Shown: positions 34,274-43,289 of the stretch, piece after piece
Layout of the letters: each line of letters begins with the position of its first letter
Numbering within the stretch: position 1 is the first letter of the stretch
Origin: CAVQRB01 sp963715055
GTDB lineage: Bacteria > Pseudomonadota > Alphaproteobacteria > Rhodobacterales > Rhodobacteraceae
Direction of reading: 5' to 3'
Assembly: GCA_963715055.1 (NCBI GenBank)
Contig: CAVQRB010000017.1
Span: forward strand, 1 to 64,000
Length of the DNA: 64,000 nt
Position numbers and translations under genes: made by a program
The notes under the pieces: generated by a model
The model's database searches: none
What the model saw: only the letters and a program-made list of their open reading frames with translations
Told to the model about the DNA's origin: nothing

Positions 34274-35695
34274 TCAGCTTGCGGTTTCTTCCTCGTCTTC
34301 CTCTTCGTCCACATGGGCCACACGCGTGCCTGACTTGGCAGAGGTGACAACGCCCAGGGACTTCAACTTGCGGTGCAGCGCGCTGCGCTCCATCCCCACG
34401 AAATTCGCCGTGCGCGAGATGTTCCCGCCGAAGCGGTTGATCTGGGTGAGCAGGTATTCGCGCTCGAAGGCTTCGCGCGCCTCGCGCAGCGCCAGTGTTG
34501 CAAGCGCCCCCGAGAGCACCACCTTGCGGTCGTCGTCCGCGCCATCCTCCGATCCGGGCAGTTCCCGCACCTGGATGGGGCCGTTGCCATCCCCGAGGAT
34601 CAGGATGCGCTCCACCAGGTTCTTCAATTGCCGCACGTTGCCCGGCCAGAGCATGGTCTGCATCAGCGCCTGCGCCTCCTCGCTGATCTCGCGCAGTGGC
34701 AGGCCTTGCGTGGCGTTCATCTCGGCGATGAAGCTCGCGGCCAACAGCGGGATGTCCTCGCGGCGTTCCTCCAGCGACGGCACCTCGATCGGGACCACAT
34801 TGAGCCGGTGATACAATTCCTCGCGGAAGGTGCCGGCGGCGATCGCTTCTTTCAGATCACGGTTCGTCGAGGAGATCACGCGCAGGTCGACGCGGACCTT
34901 GTCGTTGCCGCCCACACGCTGGAATTCCTGATCGACGAGGACGCGCAGGATCTTCGACTGGGTACCGATCGGCATGTCGGCCACTTCGTCAAAGAAGATG
35001 ATCCCGCCATGGGCCTCCTCCAGAAGCCCAGGCTCCACGCCGCGCTCAGGTGTCTCACGGCCGAAAAGCACCTCTTCCATACGGTCCGGCGCGACGCCAG
35101 CGCAATTCACCGTCACGAAGGGCGCCGAGGCGCGGTTGGAATTGGCGTGAATATAGCGCGCCGCCACTTCCTTGCCGCTGCCCGCAGGCCCGGTCAGCAT
35201 GACACGACCGTTTGACTTGGTGACCTTCTCCAGCTTGCTCACCAGAAGCCGCAAGGCTGCTGAATTGCCGATCATCTGCGATTGCGTCACATCCCTGCGG
35301 CGCAGGCTCTGGTTCTCGCGCCGAAGCCGGGATGTCTCCATCGCCCGGCGGATGACCACCAGCAACTGGTCGATGTTGAACGGTTTCTCGATGAAATCGT
35401 AAGCCCCCTGCTTGATCGCCGCGACCGCGATCTCGATGTTGCCGTGGCCCGAAATGATCACCACCGGCACGTCCGGATTGTCCCGCTTGACCACCTTGAG
35501 AATGTCGATGCCGTCCATACGGCTGTCCTTGAGCCAGATGTCGAGTATCATAAGCGCGGGCGGTTCCGCGTTGATCGCGGCCATCGCCTCGTCGGAGGTG
35601 CCGGCGAGACGAGTCGCGTAGCCTTCGTCCTTGAGGATGTCGGAAATCAGCTCGCGGATGTCACGTTCGTCATCGACAATCAGGATGTCACTCAT
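34274..35695 (-). CDS. ntrX: Nitrogen regulation response regulator NtrX
   Basis: 473 residues: receiver domain with phospho-acceptor Asp52, AAA+ domain with Walker A GPAGSGKE (169-176) and Walker B GIIFFDEVAD (231-240), and a Fis-type helix-turn-helix at the C-terminus (GNISRTANFVGMERSALHRK). The loop between Walker A and B (about 211-222, RETPERGVEP) has no GAFTGA sequence, so contact with sigma-54 is doubtful. NtrX is the partner of NtrY in nitrogen and redox regulation. It overlaps ntrY by eight bases. Confidence 0.95.
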   Translation of the reverse strand: MSDILIVDDERDIRELISDILKDEGYATRLAGTSDEAMAAINAEPPALMILDIWLKDSRMDGIDILKVVKRDNPDVPVVIISGHGNIEIAVAAIKQGAYDFIEKPFNIDQLLVVIRRAMETSRLRRENQSLRRRDVTQSQMIGNSAALRLLVSKLEKVTKSNGRVMLTGPAGSGKEVAARYIHANSNRASAPFVTVNCAGVAPDRMEEVLFGRETPERGVEPGLLEEAHGGIIFFDEVADMPIGTQSKILRVLVDQEFQRVGGNDKVRVDLRVISSTNRDLKEAIAAGTFREELYHRLNVVPIEVPSLEERREDIPLLAASFIAEMNATQGLPLREISEEAQALMQTMLWPGNVRQLKNLVERILILGDGNGPIQVRELPGSEDGADDDRKVVLSGALATLALREAREAFEREYLLTQINRFGGNISRTANFVGMERSALHRKLKSLGVVTSAKSGTRVAHVDEEEDEEETAS

Positions 35696-37946
35696 GTCTC
35701 ACAAGTCCTTCTTTCGCGGGGGGGTCTGCGGCGTCGGGGAGGATGGGCAGGGTAATGACTGCCATCGCGCCGAAATGGGTGTGGCCATCGAAGACCGGGG
35801 CATCTTCCAGCACGAGGCTGCCGCCGTGTTCCTCGATGATCTTCTTGACGATGGGCAGGCCGAGGCCCGTGCCTTCACTGCGCGTGGTGACGTAAGGCTC
35901 GAAAAGGCGCGCGCGGTCCTCGGGCAGGCCTATGCCATTGTCGGCGATGGTGATGACCGCCCGGTCGCCCGATGCCGTCAGGCACACCCGGATCTGCGGA
36001 TCATAGTTTTCCGGTGCGGATTTCTGCTTCAGGCTGTCGATGGCCTCGCCGCCGTTCTTGATCAGGTTCGTCAGCGCCTGGTTGATCATCGTCGGATCGA
36101 GTTCCGCGGGCACCTCGCCCTCTGGCAGCGTGGCGCTGATCGTCACCTCCGGCTGGCCCGTCTGCTGCAACAGGACCGCGTCGCGCACGAGCGCCGCCAG
36201 ATCCAGCGCCCTGCGCTCGGGCTCCGGCATGCGCGCGAATTTGGAGAATTCATCGACGATCCGGCGCAGATCACCGGTCTGGCGCACGATCACGCCGGTC
36301 ATCTGCTCGAGCGCCTCGCGGTCCGCCTCTTCGATCTTGGGGCTGAACTTGCGCTTGATCCGTTCGGCGGAGAGCTGGATCGGCGTCAGTGGGTTCTTGA
36401 TCTCATGGGCGATACGGCGCGCCACGTCACCCCAGGCCGCCATGCGCTGCGCGCTCACCAGATCGGTCACATCGTCGAAGGCGACGACATAGCCTTCAAG
36501 GCGCCCATCCTCCGCGCGCCGCGTGGCCATCCTGACGAGCAGGTTTTCCAATCTACCCTGCCGAGAGACCTTCACCTCTCCCTGCGCGACCTCGTTGGAT
36601 GTGTAGCGCACCGTATCGAAGAGCGGGCCAAACTCCGGGACCGCGACCGCGAGCATCGGTGACGCCTCGGATTCCTGCCAGTCGAGAAGACGCTCCCCGG
36701 AGCGGTTCACGAAGGTCACGCGCCCGTCTGGATCAAGGCCCACGACGCCTGAGGTCACGGAACTCAGCACCGAATTGAAAAGACGGCCGCGCCGTTCGAT
36801 CTGCTTGGTGTTCTCGATGAGTGTTTCCCGCTGCCCCTTCAACTGCTTGGTCATCTGGTTGAAATAGCGGCTGAGCATGGCGATTTCGTCGTCGCCATCC
36901 TCCTCGACGACCTGAACGTCAAGATCGCCCGACCCCACCCGTTGCGCGGCTCCGGTGAGACGTCCCACCGGGCCGGACAGCCGTTCCGCGAACCAAAGCC
37001 CCAGCCAGATGGCCGCCAGGATCAGGATGAGGGCAAAGGCGAGATAGAGCAGCCCGAATTCGAAGAGCAGGCGGCCGCGCTCGCTTTCGAGTTGCTGATA
37101 GAGCCTCACGGTTTCCTGCGTATCGTCGAGCAACGACAGGATCTTGCCATCAACGTCCCGGCTTACGTAGAGATACCGGTCGACCGATGAGGACAGTTGC
37201 AAGAGTGCGCGGAACTCGTTGTTCGGCCAGTCCTCAATGATGACCACGCGCCCGTCGCGGCTACTCTCGATGTCGGCGGCACTCGGCTTTTCGAAATCGA
37301 AGAGATAGGACCGATCGCCACGCGCCCGGATTTCGCCGGTTCCGTCAATCAGATAGGCCTCGCGCAATCCGCGCTGGATCTGGCGTTGGGCATCGCCGAG
37401 CAACTCGCTGTCTGACTGGTCGATGCCCAGTCGGCGCAACTGGTCAATGCTGCTCGCCAGAACCTGCGCATCCTCGGCCAGATCGATGCGCTGCTCTTCC
37501 TCATAGGCCTCCGCGGCGGCCAGCGAACTACCGACCACTTGGCGTACGCGGTCGGAAAACCATCCCTCGAGCCCGACGTTCACCGTGAGCCCGGCAAAGA
37601 TCGCCACCGTCACCGTCGGTATCAGCGCCAGCAGAGCGAAAACGCCTGTCAGACGCAGATGCAGTCGGGAGCCCGCGGATTTGGCCCGGCGCGCGGCGAT
37701 GAGCCTGCCCACCTGGTTGAGCACGAGGGCCGCAACCACCAGGATGTAGACCAGATCGGCCAGAAGGATGAGTCGCAGGCTGAGCGTATTGCCCGCCTCG
37801 CCCAACGGACCGAGGATGAGATAGGTCGCCAGCGCCAGAAAAGGCCCGAGAATGACGAGGCTGAGCGTGGCGGCGCTGCGCACGCGTTTTATGCGGCGCA
37901 AACGCCCCAGTGTGACCCAGAGTGACTTTTCTGCCCGGGTGTTCAC
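35688..37946 (-). CDS. ntrY: Nitrogen regulation sensor histidine kinase NtrY
   Basis: 752 residues. Three hydrophobic segments lie within about 20-120, a periplasmic region, a fourth near 290-320, then HAMP, PAS and kinase domains. The H-box is IAHEIKNPLTPIQLSAERIK, the N-box NLIKNGGEAID and the G-box GTGLGLPIVKKI. NtrY phosphorylates NtrX in response to nitrogen or oxygen status in related alphaproteobacteria. It lies downstream of ntrC (100-base spacer) in the same transcription direction. Confidence 0.95.
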   Translation of the reverse strand: MNTRAEKSLWVTLGRLRRIKRVRSAATLSLVILGPFLALATYLILGPLGEAGNTLSLRLILLADLVYILVVAALVLNQVGRLIAARRAKSAGSRLHLRLTGVFALLALIPTVTVAIFAGLTVNVGLEGWFSDRVRQVVGSSLAAAEAYEEEQRIDLAEDAQVLASSIDQLRRLGIDQSDSELLGDAQRQIQRGLREAYLIDGTGEIRARGDRSYLFDFEKPSAADIESSRDGRVVIIEDWPNNEFRALLQLSSSVDRYLYVSRDVDGKILSLLDDTQETVRLYQQLESERGRLLFEFGLLYLAFALILILAAIWLGLWFAERLSGPVGRLTGAAQRVGSGDLDVQVVEEDGDDEIAMLSRYFNQMTKQLKGQRETLIENTKQIERRGRLFNSVLSSVTSGVVGLDPDGRVTFVNRSGERLLDWQESEASPMLAVAVPEFGPLFDTVRYTSNEVAQGEVKVSRQGRLENLLVRMATRRAEDGRLEGYVVAFDDVTDLVSAQRMAAWGDVARRIAHEIKNPLTPIQLSAERIKRKFSPKIEEADREALEQMTGVIVRQTGDLRRIVDEFSKFARMPEPERRALDLAALVRDAVLLQQTGQPEVTISATLPEGEVPAELDPTMINQALTNLIKNGGEAIDSLKQKSAPENYDPQIRVCLTASGDRAVITIADNGIGLPEDRARLFEPYVTTRSEGTGLGLPIVKKIIEEHGGSLVLEDAPVFDGHTHFGAMAVITLPILPDAADPPAKEGLVRHE

Positions 37947-38046
37947 CCGTTATCCTCGCCCATGATGCGGCGCTTGCGCGCCTTACCGCCTTATGTTGTG
38001 GTCCTGACCGGAGGTGTCCCCCGATGGCCACGTTTCTGTGGCGGTT

Positions 38047-39411
38047 TTACATCAATTTGCGCCGTCTTGTCACCTCAATATCGAGATCGGTGATTTTCTT
38101 GCGCAGGGTATTCCGGTTGATCCCCAGAAGATCGGCGCATTTCGCCTGGTTGCCGCCGGTCGCCTCGAGAGCAATCTCGATCATCGGCGCTTCGACCTCC
38201 CGCAGGATTCGGGCGTAAAGCCCTGCTGGCGGCAGCATATTCCCATGCAGATCGAAGTAGCGGCGCAGGTGCCGTTCCACCGAGGCGCCCAGTTTCTCGG
38301 TGTTTCCCGCCGCGCGCATCGGCGCGAGATCGGGTTGCGCGCCGAGGACCTGTTCGACCTCGGAGGCGGTGATCTCGGCGGCACGGCTGGTCAGGCCAAG
38401 CCTGCGAATCGCATTCTCCAGTTGCCGGACGTTGCCGGGCCAACTGTAGTTCCGGAAGATCGTCGAGGCGTCCTTGGAGAGGCTGCGCGGTGCCCCGCCC
38501 GCCGCCTCCGCCCGCGCAAGGAAATGCTCGGCCAGAAGCGGAATGTCATCCACCCGTTCACGCAGCGCGGGCACTGTCAGCGTCGCCCCGCTCAGGCGAT
38601 AATAGAGGTCCTTGCGCACGCGGCCATCCTCCATAGCCGTGTTGAGGTCGGTCTGGCTGGTGGCGAGAAAGCGCGGCGCATAATCGCCGGGTGTGTCCAT
38701 CATCCGCACCAGCCGCGCCTGCAATTCCTCGGGCAGATCGGCAATCTCCTCGATCAGCAATGTGCCGCCCTTGACCCGCGCCAGCAGACGGGCCGGCCCT
38801 TCGAGCTCCTGCAGATCGGCGGATGTCGCGGTGATGAACGGCAGGCTGCGCCGGTCCGAAAAGTCGTGGATTGCCTTGGCGATCAACGATTTTCCGGTGC
38901 CGGATTCGCCCCAGATGAGCACCGGCAGATCAGTGTTCATGACCCGTGCCACAACACGGTAGAGCGATTGCATAAGTGCTGTGCGCCCCACCAGCGGCAG
39001 ATCGTCGGGCCGGTCGTCGCTGACCGGGGCCGACTTGCGGCTCTGCCGACGCATCTCCAGCGCGCGCGAGGTGCGTTTCATCAGGTCCGGCAAATCGAAA
39101 GGCTTGGGCAGATAGTCATAGGCCTCGGCCTCTGCGGCCTGGATTGCGGTCATGATCGTGTTCTGCGCCGAGATCACGATCACCGGCAGGCCGGGGCGGT
39201 CTTTGGCGATTTTCGGCAGCATCTCGAGGCCGTTCCCGTCCGGCATCATCACGTCGGAGATGACCACATCGCCCTTGCCCTCCCCGACCCAGCGCATGAG
39301 CGTGGTCAGGCTGGAGGTGGCATGGACCTTGCAGCCCGCCCGCGTCAGCGCCTGGGTCAGAACCGTGCGGATCGTGCGGTCGTCGTCTGCCACCAAAACT
39401 GTGCCGTCCAT
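38047..39411 (-). CDS. ntrC: Nitrogen regulator NtrC lacking the sigma-54 contact loop
   Basis: 454 residues: receiver domain with Asp53, AAA+ domain with Walker A GESGTGKS (168-175), Walker B GGTLLIEEI (215-223), and a C-terminal helix-turn-helix (GGNQAKCADLLGINRNTLRK). The segment where GAFTGA should stand (about 200-213) is shortened to ELEGPARLLARV. In Rhodobacter capsulatus NtrC the same loss is known, and that protein activates sigma-70 RNA polymerase. The same behaviour is expected here. The gene follows ntrB with a three-base gap. Confidence 0.95.
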   Translation of the reverse strand: MDGTVLVADDDRTIRTVLTQALTRAGCKVHATSSLTTLMRWVGEGKGDVVISDVMMPDGNGLEMLPKIAKDRPGLPVIVISAQNTIMTAIQAAEAEAYDYLPKPFDLPDLMKRTSRALEMRRQSRKSAPVSDDRPDDLPLVGRTALMQSLYRVVARVMNTDLPVLIWGESGTGKSLIAKAIHDFSDRRSLPFITATSADLQELEGPARLLARVKGGTLLIEEIADLPEELQARLVRMMDTPGDYAPRFLATSQTDLNTAMEDGRVRKDLYYRLSGATLTVPALRERVDDIPLLAEHFLARAEAAGGAPRSLSKDASTIFRNYSWPGNVRQLENAIRRLGLTSRAAEITASEVEQVLGAQPDLAPMRAAGNTEKLGASVERHLRRYFDLHGNMLPPAGLYARILREVEAPMIEIALEATGGNQAKCADLLGINRNTLRKKITDLDIEVTRRRKLM

Positions 39412-39414
39412 CTG

Positions 39415-40503
39415 TCAGCTCTCCTTGTCCATTTTTTCCAGCGCCTCTTTCGGCGCCCGTGCCAGCGAAATCCGGAACACCGTATGTCCTGGCACCGATG
39501 TGACTGATATCCAGCCGCCGTGATCCGATATGATCTTGCTCACCAGGGCGAGACCCAAGCCAGTGCCATTTTCCCGCCCCGAGACGAATGGATCGAAGAT
39601 ATCGCCCTTGATGTTCTCCGGCAGGCCCGGCCCATCGTCGATCACCTCGATCTGCAAGGGCAGGGATTGTCCCGAACCGTCGGCGCGCCGCAACCGGAAC
39701 GAATGCTCGAAATAGCTGTGCAGGCGGATCGTCCCGGAGGTGTTGCCGGCGGCTTCCGAGGCGTTCTTCAGAAGGTTCAGGATGACTTGCAGCAGCTGGT
39801 CAGGATCGCCGTACGCCAGCGGCAGCGACGGGTCATAATCCTCGATGATCCTCATATGCGCGCCGAAGCCCAGAAGCGCCGAGCGCCGCGCCCGGTCGAG
39901 CACATCGTGGATGTTCACCGCCTGCAGCGCCGGCAGCGAGAGATTGCCAAACTGCTCGACCTGGCCCAGCAACTTCACGATCCTGCGGCTTTCGGCGACG
40001 ATGAGGTCGGTAAGCTCCAGATCGTCCGCTTTGAGGTTCATGCTCAGAAGCTGCGCCGCCCCGGTGATCCCGGCCAGCGGGTTCTTGATCTCATGGGCCA
40101 GCATCTCCGCCATGCCGATGGCCGATTTCGCCGCCGATTTCACCGAATGGTTCTGCGTCATCCGGCCTGCCAGTTCGCGCGGCGAGATCATCAGGATCAT
40201 GTAGCCCGGGCTGCCCAGAAGCGGTGCGACCTGCAGATCGGACTGCATCGGTGCACGTTGCCCGCCGCCCACGTCCACATCGTTGACAAAGAGCGGCGTG
40301 CCGGTGCTGCGCGCGCGGTCGAAGGCGGCCTCGATGGGGTCATTGACCGCGATCTGGTCCCAGACCGGCGTTCCGCTCACGGATTTGGCCGAGAGGTTGA
40401 GAAACCCTTCGGCCGCCGAGTTGATATCCTCGATCCGGTCCTTCGGATCGATGATGACCGCCGGCACGGGCAGGCTCGCCCAGATCGCCCGCTCACTGGT
40501 CAT
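39415..40503 (-). CDS. ntrB: Nitrogen regulation sensor kinase NtrB
   Basis: 362 residues: N-terminal PAS-like domain, then a kinase core with His137 in EMLAHEIKNPLAG, N-box ILNLLKNASEAAGN and G-box GTGLGLALVSKII. No membrane segment is present, as in other cytoplasmic NtrB proteins. It phosphorylates NtrC under nitrogen limitation under control of PII. The ATG at 40503 overlaps the stop of dusB by four bases (ATGA) and matches the family start, whereas the longer frame upstream is dusB antisense-free shadow of poor composition. Confidence 0.95.
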   Translation of the reverse strand: MTSERAIWASLPVPAVIIDPKDRIEDINSAAEGFLNLSAKSVSGTPVWDQIAVNDPIEAAFDRARSTGTPLFVNDVDVGGGQRAPMQSDLQVAPLLGSPGYMILMISPRELAGRMTQNHSVKSAAKSAIGMAEMLAHEIKNPLAGITGAAQLLSMNLKADDLELTDLIVAESRRIVKLLGQVEQFGNLSLPALQAVNIHDVLDRARRSALLGFGAHMRIIEDYDPSLPLAYGDPDQLLQVILNLLKNASEAAGNTSGTIRLHSYFEHSFRLRRADGSGQSLPLQIEVIDDGPGLPENIKGDIFDPFVSGRENGTGLGLALVSKIISDHGGWISVTSVPGHTVFRISLARAPKEALEKMDKES

Positions 40504-41483
40504 GCGGCGATCCCGATCTCGGCGCCGCAGGCGTCGTCGATGAGTCTCAGCACCGATCGCGGATCGGGAGCGGTCAGAACCTCGCGCCGCAAGACCGCAT
40601 CGGTGCCGCAACTGTCCATGTACCAGCCCAGATGCTTGCGGGCGACGCGCGGGCCGATGCTTTTGCCATAGAACGACATCATCGCCTCGTAGTGACCGCG
40701 CACCAGATCGGCGAACGCTTGCCCCACCGGCACCTTCGGCGCATCATGCCCGAAGACCTCCCGGGCGATCTGCGCCAGCAGCCATGGCTTGCCGCGCGCG
40801 CCGCGTCCAATCATCACGCCGTTGGCGCCCGAATGCATCAATGCTGCGCGGGCGGAGGCCCCGTCGACGATATCACCGTTGGCGATGACGGGAATGCTGA
40901 CGGCTTCGCGCACCGCGGCGATGGCCGCCCAATCCGCCCTGCCCTTGTAGAATTGGCAGCGCGTGCGCCCATGGATGGTGATCATGCGGATGCCGCTGTC
41001 TTCGGCGCGTCGTGCGATTTCGGGCGCATTCAGCATCCCGTCGTCCCAGCCGAGACGGGTCTTCAAGGTCACGGGGATCTTCACGGCGCTCACCACGGCA
41101 TCGATCAGGCTCAGCGCATGATCGGGACGCCGCATCAGCGCAGACCCGGAAAGCCCCTGCGTCACCTTCTTGGCCGGGCACCCCATGTTGATGTCGATGA
41201 TCGTGGCGCCCTGCGCCTCCACCATGCGCGCGGCCTCCGCCATGGGCGCGGCCTCGCGCCCGGCCAGCTGCACCGCCGTACCGACCTTGCCGAGGCCCAG
41301 CTCCGCCTTTTCCCGAGCACCTTGCCGGGCGTTCAGCATATCGTGACTGGCGACCATTTCGGACACCACCAGACCCGCGCCAAAAGACGCCACCAGTTCA
41401 CGAAACGGCAGATCGGTGATTCCCGCCATCGGTGCCAGAAGCACGGGCGGGCTTATTTCGAAGGGCAAATCGACCGTTGGCAA
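40500..41483 (-). CDS. dusB: tRNA-dihydrouridine synthase (NifR3/DusB family)
   Basis: 327 residues, FMN-binding TIM barrel: LAPMAGITDLPFR near the N-terminus, the catalytic cysteine in NMGCPAKKVT, and IPVIANGDIVDG later. Dus enzymes reduce uridines of tRNA D-loops. In the Rhodobacter group this gene, called nifR3, is the first gene of the ntrBC operon; here it is likewise directly upstream and overlapping. A 179-base divergent region separates it from ispD, where promoters for both directions must lie. Which uridine is modified is not read from the sequence. Confidence 0.95.
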   Translation of the reverse strand: MPTVDLPFEISPPVLLAPMAGITDLPFRELVASFGAGLVVSEMVASHDMLNARQGAREKAELGLGKVGTAVQLAGREAAPMAEAARMVEAQGATIIDINMGCPAKKVTQGLSGSALMRRPDHALSLIDAVVSAVKIPVTLKTRLGWDDGMLNAPEIARRAEDSGIRMITIHGRTRCQFYKGRADWAAIAAVREAVSIPVIANGDIVDGASARAALMHSGANGVMIGRGARGKPWLLAQIAREVFGHDAPKVPVGQAFADLVRGHYEAMMSFYGKSIGPRVARKHLGWYMDSCGTDAVLRREVLTAPDPRSVLRLIDDACGAEIGIAA

Positions 41484-41662
41484 ATGCTCAATCCTTGTGC
41501 AGTGGCCTCAGGTCTAGCAACCACAGGTGTTTTCCTCAATGACCACGGGCACAATCAATGGGCGCGCAGGCAGGCAGTGATTATTTTTTAAGCACATTTC
41601 AGGTACGATTGCCTCGCGCGGCGCAAGGCCATAGACAGACGGCAGAAATGCGCGGGGAAATC

Positions 41663-42328
41663 ATGGAATTCGCGACTGTCATCGTCGCTGCGGGGCGCGG
41701 CAACCGGGCCGGCGGCGGCACGCCGAAGCAGTGGCGTCCGCTCGCCGGATCCACGAGCACCGGCTTCGCGCTCGACGCTTTTCTGTCCCACCCTGAAGCA
41801 GGCCCGGTTGTGCTTGTGGCTCATCAAGACGATCTTGCGGGCGGCCTGGTATGCCAGAAAGCCGGTGTCGAGGTGGTCAGTGGCGGCGCCACGCGGAGCA
41901 TCTCGGTTCGCGCAGGGCTCCTGGCGCTTCAAGGGCGCGCCACGCATGTCCTGATCCATGATGCGGCGCGCCCTTGCGTGACCCATGCAATCATCGACGG
42001 CGTTCTCGCGGGTTTGCGCGACAACAAGGCCGCAGCTCCCGCAATTGCGGTCGTCGATGCGCTCTGGACCGGTGCAGAGGGCCGCGTGACCGGCATGGCG
42101 GCGCGCAACGGGCTTTACCGGGCGCAGACGCCGCAGGGGTTTCATCTGGGCAGCATCCTTGCCGCCCATGAGCAGTTTCCGGAAGGAGCCGACGATGACG
42201 TGGCCCTTGCACGACGTGCCGGGCTGGACGTTGCCATTACGCCCGGCGATGAAGATAATCTGAAGATCACCACGCCCGACGATTTCATCCGGGCCGAACG
42301 CATTCTGAGGGCGCGCGATGGACATTAG
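41663..42328 (+). CDS. ispD: 2-C-methyl-D-erythritol 4-phosphate cytidylyltransferase
   Basis: 221 residues with AAGRGNRAGGG and PKQW at the CTP-binding N-terminus, HDAARPCV in the middle and QTPQGFHL and DEDNLKIT near the end. IspD makes CDP-methylerythritol in the non-mevalonate isoprenoid pathway. CGGGGAAA two bases before the ATG at 41663 gives a usable ribosome-binding site; an ATG at 41648 is an alternative. Unlike many alphaproteobacteria, where IspD and IspF are fused, this gene stops 11 bases into ispF in another frame. Confidence 0.94.
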   Translation: MEFATVIVAAGRGNRAGGGTPKQWRPLAGSTSTGFALDAFLSHPEAGPVVLVAHQDDLAGGLVCQKAGVEVVSGGATRSISVRAGLLALQGRATHVLIHDAARPCVTHAIIDGVLAGLRDNKAAAPAIAVVDALWTGAEGRVTGMAARNGLYRAQTPQGFHLGSILAAHEQFPEGADDDVALARRAGLDVAITPGDEDNLKITTPDDFIRAERILRARDGH

Positions 42329-42797
42329 GGTGGGAAACGGCTTTGACGTGCATGCTTTCGGGCCGGGCGATCATGTGGTGCTCTGCGGGGTGAAAATCCC
42401 TCATTCCCAAGGGCTTCTCGGCCATTCTGATGCGGATGTGGCGATGCATGCGGTGACGGATGCGCTTTATGGCGCGCTGGCCTCGGGCGACATAGGACAG
42501 CATTTCCCGCCGAGCGACCCCCAGTGGAAAGGTGCCGCGAGCGAGATATTCCTGCGCCATGCAGTCAGGATGAGCGAAAGCCAAGGCTTCCGGATTTCCA
42601 ATCTCGACTGCACCCTGATCTGCGAATTCCCCAAGATAGGACCCCATGCAGCAGCAATGCGAACCGAGATGGCGCGCCTCATGGACCTCGACGTGGCGCG
42701 GGTCTCCGTCAAGGCGACGACCTCCGAGCGCCTGGGCTTCACCGGGCGCGGCGAAGGCATCGCCTGCATCGCCACGGTTTGCCTGGTGACAGCATGA
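42318..42797 (+). CDS. ispF: 2-C-methyl-D-erythritol 2,4-cyclodiphosphate synthase
   Basis: 159 residues, full length. The metal and substrate residues are in GNGFDVHAF and GHSDADV, and KATTSERLGFTGRGEG is the conserved C-terminal signature. IspF closes the cyclic diphosphate with release of CMP in the MEP pathway. It overlaps ispD by 11 bases and its stop overlaps the pgpA start (ATGA), so the operon is tightly coupled. Confidence 0.96.
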   Translation: MDIRVGNGFDVHAFGPGDHVVLCGVKIPHSQGLLGHSDADVAMHAVTDALYGALASGDIGQHFPPSDPQWKGAASEIFLRHAVRMSESQGFRISNLDCTLICEFPKIGPHAAAMRTEMARLMDLDVARVSVKATTSERLGFTGRGEGIACIATVCLVTA

Positions 42798-43288
42798 AGC
42801 GCCTCGCCCGGATCATCGCCACGGTTCTCGGCGTGGGCTACATCCGCCCTGCACCCGGCACCTGGGGCTCGCTCGTCGCCCTTCCCTGGGGGTGGCTGCT
42901 GCACGTGCTGGGCGGTTTTCCGTTGCTGGTGCTTGCCATAGTGATTGGCTTTGCCAAAGGCTGGTGGGCCACCTCGGTGATGACGCGCGGCGGCACGGAC
43001 CACGACCCTTCGGAGATCGTCATCGACGAGGTGATCGGGCAATGGATCGCGCTCCTGCCGCTCTCCTTCGCGGCGTGGAACATGGGGTTGAACATGCTCG
43101 TGATGTGGCCGGGCTGGATCGCGGCCTTCGCCTTTTTTCGGCTCTTCGACATCTGGAAGCCGGGTCCGGTGGGCTGGGCCGATCGCCGGGGAGATGCCTT
43201 GGGGGTCATGCTTGACGACGTGATCGCGGGCGTGTTTGCCGCCTTCGGCGTTCTCGCTCTGGCGGGACTTTATCATGGGCTCTTCTGA
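42794..43288 (+). CDS. pgpA: Phosphatidylglycerophosphatase A
   Basis: 164 residues with GYIRPAPGTWGS at the N-terminus, about four hydrophobic segments, and the acidic motif SEIVIDEVIGQW and the WADRRGDALGVMLDD stretch that mark PgpA. The inner-membrane enzyme removes phosphate from phosphatidylglycerol phosphate to make phosphatidylglycerol. The start overlaps the ispF stop. The longer frame upstream of 42794 runs through ispF in another phase and is not coding. Confidence 0.93.
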   Translation: MKRLARIIATVLGVGYIRPAPGTWGSLVALPWGWLLHVLGGFPLLVLAIVIGFAKGWWATSVMTRGGTDHDPSEIVIDEVIGQWIALLPLSFAAWNMGLNMLVMWPGWIAAFAFFRLFDIWKPGPVGWADRRGDALGVMLDDVIAGVFAAFGVLALAGLYHGLF

Positions 43289-43289
43289 C

